DNA from: Bacteroidota bacterium
Lineage (GTDB): Bacteria > Bacteroidota > Bacteroidia > Bacteroidales > VadinHA17
DNA: 64,000 nucleotides
Assembly: GCA_011050615.1 (NCBI GenBank)
Contig: DRFJ01000015.1
Coordinates: 1-64,000, forward strand
Reading direction: 5' to 3'
Shown in pieces: positions 63,678 through 64,000 of the stretch. Position 1 is the stretch's first letter. Every line of letters begins with the position of its first letter. The notes under the pieces were generated by a model, which worked only from the letters and a program-made list of their open reading frames with translations, did not search any database and was not told the origin of the DNA. The position numbers and the translations under genes are program-made.

Positions 63678-64000
63678 ATAAGGCTGCTTACAGATTCTAC
63701 ACTTACGTTCCTGTCGGCTTTCTTAATAAGTCCCTGGAGCACATTTCCCGGCCCTACCTCTGTGAAATGACCGGCTCCATCCCTTATCATATTAAATATG
63801 GTCTGTGTCCATTTTACCGGTGATGTAAGCTGGGCAACAAGATTTTCCTTTATTTCTTCAGGACTGCGTGCAGGCTTTCCTGTAACATTTTGATACACAG
63901 GGCATACTGGCTCATGGAAAGGAGTCTCATTAATAGCCTGCTCCAGTTCACGCCTGGCAGGTTCCATGAAGGGAGAGTGAAATGCACCCCCAACGGCCAG
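63674..64000 (-). CDS. fabD: Malonyl-CoA:ACP transacylase, C-terminal part (partial)
   Basis: The last 108 residues are in the window and the gene runs off the right edge. VGGAFHSPFM contains the catalytic His of FabD, followed by VTGKPARSPEEIKENLVAQLTSPVKW and FTEVGPGNVLQGLIKK, the usual ending. FabD loads malonyl onto acyl carrier protein for fatty-acid synthesis. It converges with the ATP-grasp gene, overlapping by four bases. Confidence 0.93.
   Translation of the reverse strand: MAVGGAFHSPFMEPARRELEQAINETPFHEPVCPVYQNVTGKPARSPEEIKENLVAQLTSPVKWTQTIFNMIRDGAGHFTEVGPGNVLQGLIKKADRNVSVESVSSLI

Overview
This window comes from a member of the Bacteroidota, most likely an anaerobic or facultative Bacteroidales/Marinilabiliales-type bacterium. 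The clues are: gliding/type IX secretion genes (gldD, gldE, a PorG/DUF6089 protein) and a peptidase with a type IX sorting domain; bacterial geranylgeranylglyceryl-phosphate synthase; promoters of the Bacteroidota form TTG-N19/20-TAnnTTTG with few Shine-Dalgarno sequences; a ferredoxin-type 2-oxoacid oxidoreductase (KorAB); and the order pdxJ-CBS-nadK-porG-uppS-bamA-skp-skp-murI. It is chromosomal and mostly housekeeping. I see no insertion sequence, prophage, CRISPR array, rRNA or convincing tRNA.

Layout. 0-5 kb: end of the ribosomal/rpoA operon (rpoA, rplQ), enolase, an 870-base stretch without a credible protein gene that holds a probable structured RNA with its own promoter and terminator, then a UbiD-type decarboxylase. 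5-9.6 kb: a SpoIIE-type phosphatase convergent with a hybrid kinase whose ATPase domain looks degenerate, then small envelope proteins. 9.6-15.5 kb: hisS-hutH with overlapping start and stop codons, and an ECF sigma/anti-sigma/periplasmic sensor module behind a von Willebrand A protein. 15.6-21.3 kb: ychF, a secreted M14 peptidase, a PafA-like phosphatase with altered active-site residues, and a TPR protein. 21.3-25.2 kb (minus strand): ssb-gldE-gldD-PPTase-GGGPS. 25.4-29.6 kb: HU, a 30-residue basic ribosomal-type protein, RNase G, DsbD. 29.5-42.5 kb: mostly minus-strand housekeeping genes (lnt, transporter, VOC, SDR, acyltransferase, S4 protein, pth, rplY, prs, engB, thioesterase, manA), interrupted by a plus-strand dipeptidase. 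42.6-54 kb: udk, an exonuclease, a hydrolase, pdxJ, then the envelope-biogenesis run nadK to murI. 54-64 kb: korAB, two very large paralogous proteins that join receiver domains to a PPDK/PEP-synthase-type ATP-grasp domain, and the C-terminal end of fabD.

How the genes work together. Undecaprenyl synthesis (uppS), outer-membrane protein assembly (bamA, two skp), glutamate racemase and the T9SS genes build the envelope. KorAB links 2-oxoacids to reduced ferredoxin. The tandem receiver/ATP-grasp proteins downstream of korAB look like an undescribed signalling or phosphotransfer pair. The best candidates for something new are this tandem pair, the unassigned structured RNA at about 2440-2835, and the PafA-like protein with changed metal ligands.
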